A stretch of DNA of 64,000 bases from Amphiduros pacificus (lineage: Eukaryota > Annelida > Polychaeta > Phyllodocida > Hesionidae). Position 1 is the first letter of the stretch. The number at the start of each line of letters is the position of its first letter. The DNA lies in contig OX439003.1 in assembly GCA_949316495.1 (NCBI GenBank), forward strand, positions 52,321,379-52,385,378. Reading direction: 5' to 3'. Made by a program: the position numbers and the translations under genes. The notes below the pieces were generated by a model that was not told the origin of the DNA, searched no databases, and was given only the letters and a program-made list of their open reading frames with translations. This document shows positions 27,101 to 39,567 of the stretch, piece by piece.

Positions 27101-28814
27101 TTCATTCAGCTTGGTGTAGACAGAGAGGATGAGTGGCTTCATTGAGCTTGGTGTAGACAGAGGGGAGGAGTGGCTTCATTGAGCTTGGTGTAGACAGAGA
27201 GGATGAGTGGCTTCATTGAGCTTGGTGTAGACAGAGGGGAGGAGTGGCTTCATTGAGCTTGGTGTAGACAGGGGAGAGGAGTGGCTTCATTGAGCTTGGA
27301 GTAGACAGAGGAGAGGGGTGGCTTCATTCAGCTTGTTGTAGACAGAGGGGAGGAGTGGCTTCATTCAGCTTGGTGTAGACAGAGGAGTGGCTTCATTCAG
27401 CTTGGAGTAGACAGAGGAGGGGAGTGGCTTCATTAAGCTTGGTGTAGACAGAGGAGAGGGGTGGCTTCATTTAGCTTGGGGTAGACAGAGGGGAGGAGTG
27501 GCTTCATTGAGCTTGGGGTAGACAGAGGGGAGGAGTGGCTTCATTCAGCTTGGTGTAGACAGAGAGGAGGAGTGGCTTCATTCAGCTTGGTGTAGACAGA
27601 GAGGAGTGGCTTCATTTCGCTTGGTGTAGACAGAGGAGTGGCTTCATTCAGCTTGGAGTAGACAGAGGAGTGGCTTCATGACAGTTTACAGAGCTTACAT
27701 CCTTTCACATGAACAAGCAATTTAAGATTTCATCTCTTTTTGCACTTCATTAACATGTGGCAAGGTTTTATTATTTTTATGCACTCCTTGACATCTTATA
27801 GAAATGGGCACCTCTACATTAGATTTGATTACAGGAGGTGTGGTTATTTGCTTAACCCTCATGCTGTGACACTTCACAACTCAGATAAGGTATATTTTCA
27901 TAAAGTGTTCAGTGGCACAGCTGTGATGTTTTGTATTGCAAATTTACTATTCACTGAACAATATACATATACCATTGTTTTTTCAATTCATCTGCATTTT
28001 ATAGTCATATATATTATGAGAAAAAAATATTTGTAATAGACCAGAAGGTATATCGCCCTGTGATCCCTCCCTGGCTAGACCCTTTGTCTGGTCTAATCTC
28101 CTGTGCTAGTAACCAACATAAATCATTGTATGATCGCAGTAAGCCAATCTACAGAAACATGAAACACTGACATTACCAAATATGACACTCTTTGATCTCA
28201 ACCTACTCACTATGATAATGCGCTTTCACAGAGAAAGCAGACTTCTGCTGTGTATGGCAACTTTAAACAGCATACAAGGCATATAAGTAATGAGTTACAC
28301 AAACAGATCAGCATTGATTGATAAGCCTCGGTCTAATCTCCAACAAATGAGATGTGATTGTCGCCACAGACGACCAAAGGGGAGGCTGCCCAACATCCTA
28401 CATGCAAACAAACAATCAATCTTCCCAAGATGCACCTGTAAAACTTCACTGACCAATAGCAACAACCAAGAGATGTTTTTTCAGGAGAATTTTATCCAGT
28501 GTATCACAGACAGAACATACTTAACATTGCAGCACAAGTTATATTGATCCAGTATATAGGTATATCTAATTTAGATAAATATTCAATATATTTGATCATA
28601 ATTTGAACATATTACAAATATTTCTGGAGTTTTCCAAGGTTGACAGATCTGCTTGTTATCTCCCCCATTGTTACCATGGACACTTCTTGTAACCATATGT
28701 TAAATGATCTCTGATTGGTTGAAAAAAATGCTCTACAACCCTACCATTGTTTCAGCTTCAGTGGTTGGTCACTGAATCAGATGTGTCATAGTATAATTGT
28801 CAGATATTGTCATA

Positions 28815-28897
<83 letters not shown>

Positions 28898-31800
28898 TAT
28901 GTATGCATATATTCTTTAACATATGTATATATTTAACATATGTATATAACATATGTATATTAACATATGTATATATTTTTTAAAACCTCTGATCTATGTT
29001 GTTCAGTACTTTCATCCCTACCTGGTCTCTGCTCAGTATTATCTCTCTATTAGCACCCTACCTGGTCTCTGCTCAGTACTATCTCCCTATTAGCACCCTA
29101 CCTGGTCTCTGCTCAGTATTATCTCCCTATTAACACTCTACCTGGTCTCTGCTCAGTACTATCTCCCTATTAGCACCCTACCTGGTCTCTACTCAGTATT
29201 ATCTCCCTATTAACACTCTACCTGGTCTCTGCTCAGTATTATCTCCCTATTAGCACCCTACCTGGTCTCTGCTCAGTATTATCTCCCTATTAGCACCCTA
29301 CCTGGTCTCTGCTCAGTACTATCTCCCTATTAGCACCCTACCTGGTCTCTGCTCAGTACTATCTCCCTATTAGCACCCTACCTGGTCTCTGCTCAGTATT
29401 ATCTCCCTATTAACACTCTACCTGGTCTCTGCTCAGTATCATCTCCCTTTTAGCACCCTACCTGGTCTCTGCTCAGTACTATCTCCCTATTAGCATCCTA
29501 CCTGGTCTCTGCTCAGTATTATCTCCCTATTAGCACCCTACCTGGTCTCTGCTCAGTATTATCTCCCTATTAGCACCCTACCTGGTCTCTGCTCAGTACT
29601 ATCTCCCTATTAGCACCCTACCTGGTCTCTGCTCAGTATTATCTCCCTATTAACACTCTACCTGGTCTCTGCTCAGTATCATCTCCCTTTTAGCACCCTA
29701 CCTGGTCTCTGCTCAGTACTATCTCCCTATTAGCATCCTACCTGGTCTCTGCTCAGTACTATCTCCCTATTAGCACCCTACCTGGTCTCTACTCAGTATT
29801 ATCTCCCGATTAGCACCCTACCTGGTCTCTGCTCAGTATTATCTCCCTATTAGCACCCTACCTGGTCTCTACTCAGTATTATCTCCCTATTAGCACCCTA
29901 CCTGGTCTCTGCTCAGTACTATCTCCCTATTAGCATCCTACCTGGTCTCTGCTCAGTATTATCTCCTTATTCGCAACTTTAATGGTGTAGTTACTCATTT
30001 GGAAAATATATATAATATTTTGGCACAAAACATTTCTCAAATGTTCGAGTATGAAGAAAAATAAGAATTTGTAATAATCAGTATTCTTCATAAAATGTTA
30101 AAATAAAATATTCCTCAAGATACATTAATTTTCAGCAGCCAACATTAAACACACATATCAATATGAAATCAAACCTGTACACAATACACATTAAGGCTAA
30201 ACCTTAAAGAACAATGCATAGTGTGATCTTTAGAAGGTTTCACATATCTGAAGTATATCTTCCATTTTCATTGCAAATTTATTCATTCAATGTATTCATC
30301 ACACTTATGCTGTTTTTTTCCTTATCTCCAACTTGAAATATTTTGAAACTGAAAATTACAAGTTGTTCACAACCTATTCCAAGCTTTGGTAATTATGACA
30401 CCAATATCTTGGCAATGGTGTTTGCTGGTTATTATTATCAGTGACATCATGCCCCAGAAATCCAACCAAGTCTCATCTTGTCCAGATCATACGTTTTCTT
30501 CCTTTTATATCTTGATCTCACATTTTCCTCAAAATTGGGTATCTATTTCTAACATGAAATTTTTATTCCCTTCCCTACATAATAAAAATGATTTTCACAC
30601 AATTTTTTTGATTAAAATTATTCTTAATTATATTGTTCCGGCAGATAAACTTTGTCTCATCTTGCAAAATAAATAGATAAAAAAAATCCATGCTGACCTG
30701 TCACCAGATGGCACCACCTTCCAATACAAATGTGATCAGCTTCTAGTGCCATCTGATGTTGGCATGACTACCTCTTTTGGTAGGAACCATTTGTAAATCT
30801 CAATAATCATACTTGGCAGCAAATTGGCCAATGTATCGGGAAATCAGTGATGGTAGGTACTTTCAATATGTTTCTCATTTGTCTCTAATATTTGTTTTCA
30901 CATGATCTATGTAATAAAATACAACATGAGACACACTGTTTATAATTTAAGTATAACAGTAAGGCTGGTAAGGCTAGCAGACTCACCCAGTTTGACTGTC
31001 TTGCGCTGGGCCCCGTACACGCGTACCTGCGTCAGATAGAGATCACGGTTCTTGTCCACGATGGCCAGACGTCTCTCGCCGGCCGTGCCATTCTGATCTA
31101 ATGCTATTTCCATCACTTCCAACTGAGAAATAAATTCAATGCCATCTGATTAACACATATCTTCACATCAAAATAAAAATTAAATTATTAAATAAAATCA
31201 ATATTTTCTATTTTGTTCCTAGAATTCCTTGACGATATCAATTTGTATATGTTAGTAGGGTTTTTTTTTTAATGACAGCTAACCATTTACCCATGGGAAT
31301 CTAAAGTACAATAGGTTCAATATTCCTTATCATTCTACTTGTTAAGTTGTCAATCTCACCTTGTGGACAAAAGGTTTTCCATCGCCTAATGCTTTCCCTG
31401 TTGAAGCCTCGAACAGATGAACACCTGCAAGACAACCAAATCATCCTGTTATTGTTAGAATCCCCACATGATAAAACCTAAAGTATGTAACTATTCTATG
31501 AAAATATTGTTAGCTTTTCATTAAACATGACACAGATTTACAATCCATTTTATGACACAGCTATAAAAACTGACTTTTCTCATCTGTCTTGTCTCTGATG
31601 GCGATTGTATCATCACTAACGGACACTGTCTGTCCGTTCAAGATATCTGTGCGCATTCCTGGAAACCGTGGCGAGCAGATCATGCGTCCCTCGTAGGAAT
31701 ATAAATATACACTTGTACTGTCGGCCAGGATAAAATGCCTGAAATACAACACAACTTGAATATAAACTATCATGTACCCCTCGTAGGAATATAAATATAC

Positions 31801-34800
31801 ACTTGTACTGTCGGCCAGGATAAAATGCCTGAAACACAACACAACATGAATATAAACTAGCATGTGCCCCTCGTAGGAATAGTAATATACACTCGTACTG
31901 TCGGCCAGGATACAATGCCTGAACTACAACACAACATGAATATAAACTATATGTAATAATTGAATTCATTGGAATAATTGTTTAATAAATACTACCTTGT
32001 AATGTGATTTATTTTTTCAGCAAAATTTATGATAGCTTTCTACCTGTATTAGTTATTTGTTTTTGTAAGCAAAAAGAAAGAATAAAATCCATCTGCTCTA
32101 GTAGATAAGTACCATGGTTATATTTTAATGAAGTGACTTACCTTAAACACATCATGATGTAAGAAAATATTTGTGATATATTTTTATTTCTAGGTTATGT
32201 TTGGATAGGACTGACATGCAATAAACATGTATCAGAGGCTATGTTTAATACAATATAACTCACTTGTCTGACTGTACAATAAGATTCACACTGCCTTCCT
32301 TCAAGTCAAATATCATAGGTGTGTTCCAATTCTTTGTGCTGAAAAATAACAAACAGCAAATGTCACGGAGAAGAAAAATATTGGATGGACTTTTATAAGA
32401 ACTCAATCCCATAATATTTTTATTATAAGATTCACATATCATTGTTAATCACATTTGATTATGATGGCAACTACAATAAGTATCATAAAACTGTAAATTC
32501 TTGTTAACATGGGCAAATAATGTTATAATGTTAACATGGGCTAATAAACACTGCATCAACTTGAAACTGATAGTAGCTACTTAAATTACCAGTGAGACAT
32601 TAGTAATAAAACTGTAATCAAAAGCCATTATATCTGCATCCTGTAACTTGATTCTGATGAAATATAAACATTCCTTGTAAGATTTTTTCATTGCTAATTA
32701 AAACACAATGTTTCAATAAATGAAAAGTAATTTGTCATAAAACTGTGCAGTTAGTGGATTATTTCAAATATTAAAAATGACAATTTTGGCCAATGTTACA
32801 TACATGTATACATAGCACTGTGAAGATGTTGTGACTACAAGATGCTTGAATCCCAATGCCACCTTGATGATACGATCACGGAATTCCAACTTCTCCTTCG
32901 CTTCATTGGTCACGTTGCGTACATGGATTGTCTTTCTACCCGATACTACCACTTCAAAATTCTTCCACTCAAGTCGCCTGTAATAATATATGGCAAACTC
33001 ATCATAAAGATAAGCAGAGACACTAAATATCATTTAGATTGCATTTTCATTTAAAATGACATGTTCTACAATAAAAAAACTACCTGGTTGCATTTTTTTT
33101 TAAATTTCACGCTAAATTGAAGGAAAAGATACCGTATTTACTCGTATATAAGACGAGGTTTTTTTCCAAAAACTCTTAGTAAATGTTTAGGGGGTCGTCT
33201 TATACACGAGAGCAGTCTTATACTCGAGTATTTACGGTAAAACGTAAATACGGTAAAACGTAAATACGATGTTCATATTTTCGAAATAACGAATATCAGA
33301 CGTAGCAGATTGATTTTAATTGCGTTTTAAATGATAAATAAAGGTATTTACCCAATATTATTGGTCTATTATTTCAAAACGCTTTGTTTTGACTTTGTTC
33401 TCACTGATTCCAATTATCAGCGTTCACAGTTTTGCAATACGTCTTTGTTTCCACTGCTTTGAGTCGTGTCTTCCCTTTTTGGCAGAAATGCTTTCACACG
33501 CAGATCGATTTTAATTACGTTTTAAATGATAAATAAAGGTATTTACCCAATATTATTTCGAAACACTTTGTTTTGACTTTGTTCTCACTGATTCCATTTA
33601 TCAGCGTTCACAGTTTTTCGTCATTGTCTCCACTGCTTTGAGTCGTGTCTTCCCTTGTTGACAGAAATGCTTTCACACGTGGATTGATTTTAATTGCGTT
33701 TTAAATGATAAATAAAGGTATATACATAATATTATCACAAATTACGCTTTGCAGGTCGAGAACAGAACAAAGCCATCCATTATTGCGCAATATATTAACA
33801 ATCGTTTTCGCGCTAAAAACAAGAGCCTCTTCCCGTCACTTCCGCCTTTCAAAATTGCGACCACGTGTTGCGATGAGTCGTGTCTTCCCTTCTTGACAGA
33901 AATGCCTTCACACGTGGATCGATTTGAATTGCGTTTTAAATGATAAATAAAGGTATTTACCCAATATTATCACAAATTGTTCGAGAACAGAACAAAACCA
34001 TCAATCCATTTAAAACGCAATTAAAATCGAGCCACGTGTGAAAGCATTTCTGTCCAAGCGGGAAGACACGACTCAAAGCAGTGGAAACAATGACGAAATG
34101 CAAAACTGTGAGCGCTGATAATTGGTATCAGTGAAATTTTACTAATTTTCACACCACTGAATGGGAAGACATCAAAGGCAGAATTGAATTGTGCGATATA
34201 TTTAAATAATAATTTTAATAGACATAGAAGTAAAAGTAAAACGTAAATACGATGTACGTGACGTAGCGGATCGATTGGCCACGTGACTCACAAATCATGT
34301 GATCATTGACTTTGCAGATCTGCCAGACAATTGCGTGTTAAATGATATATAAAAGTATATACCCAATATAAACACAAAATACGCTTTGCAGGGCGAGAAC
34401 AGAATAATACCATCCATTATTGCGCAATATATTAACAATCGTTTTCGCGCTAAAAACAAGAGCCTCTTCCCGTCACTTCCGCCTTTCAAAATTGCGACCA
34501 CGTGTTGCGTTGAGTCGTGTCTTCCCTTCTTAACAGAAATGCCTTCACACGTGGATCGATTTTAATTGCGTTTTAAATGATAAATAAAGGTATTCACCCA
34601 ATATTATCACAAATTATGCTTCGCAGGTCGAGAATTTATCCATGAAGTAAAACGTAAATATCATGTACGTGAAGTCACGTTAATTCACGTCCGCAACACG
34701 AGAAGCCAGGGATCCATCATTGCACAATATATTAATATTTCAATGCGTGTTAAGTAGGCTCTGATCGTTTTCGCGCCAAAAATAAGAGCTTGTCCCCGTC

Positions 34801-37800
34801 ACTCCCGCTTTTTCGATCCACGTGTGAAAGCATTTCTGTCAAAAAGGGGAGGCGGTCTACACGTGGTTGAATATTTCTTTGTGTATTAACACGCTTTGTT
34901 TTGATGCTAAGATCGATATAAACAATAATAATTAAAAGCGATATAATGAATATCATTGGCTTTATAATACACAAAGAAATATTCTCCCACGTGTTGGTCA
35001 CGTACATCGTATTACGTTCTACATCGTGGAGAAATTCTTGCGAAAAATAATTTGTGATAATATTGGGTAAATACCTTTATATATCATTTAAAACATATTA
35101 TTTCAAAATGATTTGTTTTAACTTTGTTCTCACTGATTTCAATTATCAGCGTTCACAGTTTTGAATCTCGTCATTGTTTCCACTGCTTTGAGTCGTGTCT
35201 TCCCTTTTTGACAGAAATGCTTTCACACGTGTTTCGATTTTAATTGCATTTTAAATAGATTGATGTTTTTGTTCTGTTCTCGAACAATTTGTGATAATAT
35301 TGGGTAAATACCTTTATTTATCATTTAAAACGCAATTAAAATCAATCTGCTACCTCCGTTATTCGTTATTTCGAAAATATGAACATCGTATTTACGTTTT
35401 ACCGTATTTACTCGTGTATAAGACTGCTAAGATCTTTAAGTTTTCATATTTAAGTTTCACTTTTTAAATGACCGCCAAGCTTCAGCTGAAGCTTGAATGG
35501 TAGCAGAGCCGATATGTCAAGAAAAACCAACTCGTCTTATATTCGGAAATTGTTTTTTTCAAGCAAAATATGCTCAATTTTGGGGGGTCGTCTTATACAC
35601 GAGTCGTCTTATACACGAGTAAATACGGTAATAAATATAAATTGAATCAACAAAACATATATCTGTCCAGTTAATAATGTAGTTACCTTTCTATGACGTG
35701 AGCGAATATAACCTGTCCGTTTCCACAGGCTCCTGCTATCTGGGTGCTGTCACTGGACCAGGCCAAGTTGAATATGCTGCCAGTGTTGGGCTTCTCCAGA
35801 GCATGCGACCACTGGCGCATTAAAAGGAAACAATTATTCAATATGCAGTTTAACAATTAATAATTGACACATAAAATAAATGAAATCAATTTCAATTATA
35901 CATGTGATCTACACATCTTGACAAAATGCAGGAAAAAAAGAGAGCTTGACATAGCATTGTACTCGCATCTAGACGTCTCATTATACTCACCCCTGTTTTG
36001 TCACAAAGTCGAAGGGTATTAAATGACCCGACCCCAAAGAATTCTCCATCTGGAGTCCATGATACGGAAGTGATGGGGTAGTCATGTGTGAAGCTGCTGT
36101 ACATCAACCTCCCATAGGAATCCCAAACCTGGACAACACAAGATCAGCATCAAGATTCTTAAACCACAATGTTCCATTTTAGCCAAACCAGAAATTCCAT
36201 ATTGGATCAGTTGTGAAATGTTTAAATCATTGAGAATATTTCACATAACTATGGAATTTACCTTGTATTTACAATCTTCACCGCCGGACACAATGAGGTT
36301 GTTAACTGGATTCCAATCCATCTTCAGAATAACACCATCATGGGCTTTCCACTGGTTACAAACACAGATTGGTATTGTGAAATTAATTTGCTGGGCTTAA
36401 GAGAGTATAACAAAGTATTTGAAGAAATTAAAATTCCTTTTTTGATTTCAAGATTGGCAAAATAGCAAAGAATGTATCTGACAGAGATCTATAATAATAA
36501 AGGAACAGTGAAGTGATATTGTGATATAGAATGCAAGATAAAGATAATTTATTTATTTGATTACAATGATTTAATGTCAAATCAATCAGTTCAACAAAAG
36601 CATTACTTATCAGTTGTTAGCCAAATCAGGCCCAAAGATTATGAATGAAATAGCAATTAGAAAGGTTGAGATCAATCTATGAGACGGTGGGTGTTATACT
36701 CACAGCATTAGGTTTGGCATTTGCCAGCATTGACTTAACAACAAGCTGTCTACCATTGGTGTAGATCACATGATCTGAATCAGGGTTCCATCCCACACAA
36801 TAGATGGGAGAACCTAAAAGTAGCATATTTATTTATACATGTACAAGATATTCTAAATCAGAGCAATGCAAATATTCATCTGTTCTTTACAGCCACAAAA
36901 ATCCAATGTGTTTCTTGATCTATTAAAGTTCTTTAATCATTAAATGCTGAGATTTGCAAGTTGCCTGAGAAAGATCTGTGTATTCTGCTGTGATGAGATA
37001 AAAGTCATCAGTTTGTGTGTTTCTAATAACCATGTAAACATGACATGAAACCTACTTAGGGACATGCACACACTTATACACATGCATGTACACACAATAC
37101 CTATTTATAAACATTCACAGTACATCATGATTTCTTTTTTAAAGAATCTTTTCTTGTTTATAAGGCTATGAATATATACCTCCATACAACTGGTAAAGGT
37201 AGAACACTACTAACTGTTTTGACTGAGTGTGGACCGCAACATTCCACTTCTTGACCAAATTTTCACCTGACCATCTTCACCAGCTGAAAAAATGAGGAAA
37301 AAAAAATAAATTTACAAGTCCTTAAAATATGCATATCAATCAGATATTTTTGAATAATGAAAAGCAAGTGTTTATTTAAAATAAAACTCTTTTGCTGCAT
37401 AGCATGCCTGGCATTAGTACCTGTGACGAGAGCTGAGCCATCGTGACTCCAGCGTCCACACAGCACGGCTCCTCTGTGGGCTTCCACGCTCTTCTCAACA
37501 CGACCTGTGCGCGATATCAGTAGGTATTTACCTGAAATAGAATTAAACAATGTAATTATTTTTAAAAGTCAATACAAAATGCTTAAGTGTGATGTCTTAA
37601 AATATTTGCATGTGGTGTGATATTCTTACTTCCATCATGTCACAAAAATCTTTGTGGTGTCCCAAAGATATTTATTTTCTTTTGGGCTCAATATTTGTGG
37701 CATAGATGAATACCTCTTTGCTTCACCAAATAACATCTTAAAAGAAAGTAGTCTTTTAATTTTGCAATCTTTGTAGGCAGATAATGAGATATTTATGATC

Positions 37801-38101
37801 TCATAGGAATAATACCCTTCTTACCATCTGTAGAGCATAAAACAAAGAGATCTGATCCAGCTTGTTTCTTGCCACCTCCAGCAGCTTTGGGAAACCAGTG
37901 CATGTCTGTGGGGTAGACATCGTTGGGTAGTTTGGCCAAACTGTTGCTCTCATTGGAGAGAAGGTTCCATCTGAGGATCTGATGATCATCACTGCTCGAG
38001 AACACTTCATCTGGAGTCGTCCAACCTACACAGCTTACAAGTTCACTATGTTCAAGGCAGTCAAGGAAACTTAATACTTTTAAATGGACCTTATTTATCA
38101 T
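21121..38101 (-). CDS. IFT80: IFT80, intraflagellar transport protein 80 (16 exons; C-terminal end not found)
   Basis: WD40/TPR subunit of the IFT-B complex, which moves cargo to the ciliary tip. Exons on the minus strand (5' to 3'): 38101-37825, 37531-37421, 37283-37215, 36813-36704, 36351-36262, 36128-35991, 35811-35687, 32977-32804, 32338-32264, 31738-31575, 31424-31360, 31122-30987, 22570-22423, 22199-22028, 21773-21684, 21293-21121. All have AG/GT borders and matching phases, giving 705 codons plus 2 nt. Recognised stretches include [57 protein letters not shown]-like, [18 protein letters not shown]-like and VRLCRFVK, matching human IFT80 in order. The N-terminal part is WD40 propellers; the last exons are helical TPR. 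The start at [13 protein letters not shown] fits the human MRLKISLLKEP region. The final 70 or so residues (human ALELAVKYKTHVDTVL onward) were not located in the window. The intron between exons 12 and 13 is about 8.4 kb and full of minisatellites. Confidence 0.97.
22735..23862. repeat. Minisatellite, 89-bp unit, ~12.5 copies, in IFT80 intron 12
   Basis: Unit starts TTATGTTCCTTATCCTGGGT and ends CCAATATAAGGATGCTGGTG; copies are nearly identical (CTGCCT/CGGCCT, CTTATC/CTCATC). It lies 165 bases upstream, in gene terms, of exon 13. Confidence 0.95.
23863..26329. other. Unique IFT80 intron 12 sequence
   Basis: AT-rich, no exon-like segment that fits the IFT80 phase at this point (phase 1 exit from exon 12, phase 1 entry to exon 13), and none is needed against the human protein. 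Confidence 0.6.
26330..27690. repeat. Minisatellite, ~38-bp unit, ~36 copies, two subfamilies
   Basis: The left two thirds use ACAGAGGGGAGGGGTGGCTT + CATGGCACCTTGTGGCAG; the right third uses GGCTTCATTGAGCTTGGTGT + AGACAGAGGGGAGGAGT. All lie in IFT80 intron 12. Open frames in every register are artefacts. Confidence 0.95.
28816..28975. repeat. (AT)n microsatellite followed by AACATATGTATAT repeats
   Basis: About 78 bases of pure AT dinucleotide to 28894, then four AACATATGTATAT-type units to about 28975. In IFT80 intron 12, next to the 40-bp array. Confidence 0.95.
29005..29972. repeat. Minisatellite, 40-bp unit, ~24 copies
   Basis: Unit CTACCTGGTCTCTGCTCAGT + ATTATCTCCCTATTAGCACC, strictly 40 bases with almost no indels. 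Variants (AGTATT/AGTACT, TAACACT/TAGCACC, GCTC/ACTC) recur in the same order over blocks of about 240-280 bases, suggesting higher-order duplication. In IFT80 intron 12. Confidence 0.95.
31575..31918 (-). repeat. Triplicated 90-bp unit: IFT80 exon 10 acceptor plus start of exon 10
   Basis: Three direct copies with an exact 90-base period each contain a splice acceptor (…TTTCAG) followed by the start of exon 10 ([17 protein letters not shown]). Candidate exon starts lie at 31738, 31828 and 31918. The copy next to the rest of exon 10 (31738) matches human IFT80 without insertion. As 90 is a multiple of three and the intervening bases carry no stop, use of the second or third acceptor adds 30 or 60 codons in frame. 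The outermost copy is the most diverged ([17 protein letters not shown]). This looks like a local tandem duplication across the intron-exon border. Confidence 0.92.
33130..33239. mobile_element. Short MITE, ACCGTATTTACTCG termini, 110 bp
   Basis: Begins TACCGTATTTACTCGTATAT and ends in the reverse complement, CGAGTATTTACGGTA. The TA at each outer end could be a TA target duplication (then CCGTATTTACTCG is the terminal repeat). It carries internal TCGTCTTATACACGAG. Nonautonomous; no coding capacity. In the IFT80 intron between exons 7 and 8. Confidence 0.75.
35400..35630. mobile_element. MITE copy, ACCGTATTTACTCG termini, 231 bp
   Basis: Starts TACCGTATTTACTCGTGTAT and ends ACACGAGTAAATACGGTA, with GTCGTCTTATACACGAG near the right end. 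Same family as the 110-bp copy at 33130 but with a different interior. It ends 57 bases from IFT80 exon 7 (35687). Confidence 0.75.
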
Positions 38102-38804
38102 TTGTCCCTGAGTATGATTGCCGGGTTCTAGTATTTGAATCAGATATATGTGATTGATTAGTTGAAGGATTGCAAGATTTTCAGAAAAAATTATCACATA
38201 ACCTTAAAATTGCTGTTTATGGCAATAGTATGGTCACATAATTAGACTATATGCTATTTTCACCTTATTTTCAAAAATAAAAATATATCGGGAAGGTTCT
38301 GGTATATGATTAAGTTATATATGTGAAAGTGTTAATTGTTTGGAGGATTGCAGGGTTTTTTTTACAAAAAATATATCATATTATTTTAGAATTTATGACA
38401 ACATTGTATAGTGATAAGAAATGTAAGTTGATCTCTATGTATGGTAGTTACAACTACATTAATTAAACTTAAATAATGCAAATAAAACACACATGTCAGC
38501 CATGTTAAAAAATACATGTGGTAATCCATCATTGAACTCATCCCAAGTTCCATATATTTTTTTTTAATTTGTGATAAAATCATATACTTGGAATATTTAC
38601 AATAGTTTGGAATATAAGGGACTGACTGACAGATGGCAATGTGAAAAACCTATTTTGTACAGTAGCTTGTGTGTGCTGATGATTGACACTGTGTGTAAAA
38701 ACTAAAGGATAAAAACATAACAAAGGTATCACAATTCATCTATCATTCATAACAGAATGTTCAGTGATTGCACACAGAAAATCTTGAGATTAGATATCCA
38801 GGCC

Positions 38805-39182
38805 TTAACCCCTAACAGACATGCCTATCTAAATTTTGACTAATCATTTTTTTCTGGACTAGTGTATCTGCATACTAAATTAATGAAATAAATAACCATG
38901 GTTATTCAGTATGCTTAATGAAGTGCTGGGGTCAAAAGTTCATGGTCCAGTCAGTCTGATGTCATTATCATGAATAAATTGTAACATGTTGCAGCCCTTC
39001 AGAATGTTACAAATGACGTCATCAAGCCAGAACAATGGGGATGTCAACATCCTTCCCGTCCGTTGTTGGTGGTGGATGTTGCCTTCCTTGCCGTCTGTCA
39101 TGGGTTAAGTCAGAACATTGGGGACATCAACGTCCCTCCCGTCCTGTACCGGTGGTGGACGTTGCTGTTCATTAGGGGTTAA
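38805..39182. mobile_element. piggyBac-like MITE flanked by TTAA
   Basis: TTAA at 38805-38808 and 39179-39182 flank a 370-bp insert whose ends are CCCCTAACAGAC... and the inverted TTAGGGG. TTAA target duplication with CCC-starting termini is the piggyBac signature. Two diverged direct copies of CCCGTCC...GGTGGTGGAYGTTG lie inside. No coding capacity. It sits 0.7 kb upstream of the IFT80 start codon. Confidence 0.7.
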
Positions 39183-39567
39183 TAATAGCATAAAAGGTTT
39201 GTGGCCCAGTTTAAGTAACTAGATAGTTAAAAGTTGTGGCCAGAACAACAGATGATGGACAAGATAAATGGTGCAGTAAGATTTTCCCTTCTCTAAGACC
39301 GGCATTATATATTTTATCATAGAGAAATACTCGATACACTTTCTCAATGATTTAATTGAGTCATAGAAAGACTAAAATTTAAAAATCTGGGCCACCAAAA
39401 CACAACATTCTCTTGAGTCTTGACCAAACAGAGGATCTGATGGCCCCGGCAATGTTCATGTCAGGGCTTATATTTTAAATATACATTGCTATTATTGTGA
39501 TCAATCGGGTATAATCTTAATATAACATGACGAAACATACTGCTAAAAGATATTAGAAGATAAGAAA

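Larger units (their letters stand above)
33130..35630. mobile_element. 2.5-kb inverted-repeat composite in IFT80 intron 7
   Basis: The two end MITEs are inverted, and the inner flank of the left one (33240-33355: AAACGTAAATACGATGTTCA...) reappears inverted at 35285-35400. Between them a module of roughly 150-200 bases (TTTGAGTCGTGTCTTCCCTT, CTTTCACACGTGGATCGATT, TTGCGTTTTAAATGATAAAT, AAGGTATTTACCCAATATTA) recurs about seven times in both orientations (about 33440, 33630, 33870, 34030 inverted, 34510, 34820 inverted, 35170). No transposase frame was seen. It resembles a foldback-type element or serial MITE insertions. Confidence 0.7.

Noticed and set aside
26335-27142. Open frames on both strands rich in [10 protein letters not shown] or [11 protein letters not shown]
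   Set aside because: Frames through the 38-bp minisatellite; no start, splice or family support.
30690-30775. Inverted AGATGGCAC / GTGCCATCT pair
   Set aside because: Only about nine bases pair well, with no further extension; not distinct from chance in this AT-rich intron.
15079-38101. Link to the human TRIM59-IFT80 neighbour pair and its read-through
   Set aside because: In human, TRIM59 lies upstream of IFT80 and lacks a propeller region. Here the TRIM gene is downstream of the visible exons and has an NHL-like half, so common ancestry of the arrangement is not supported.
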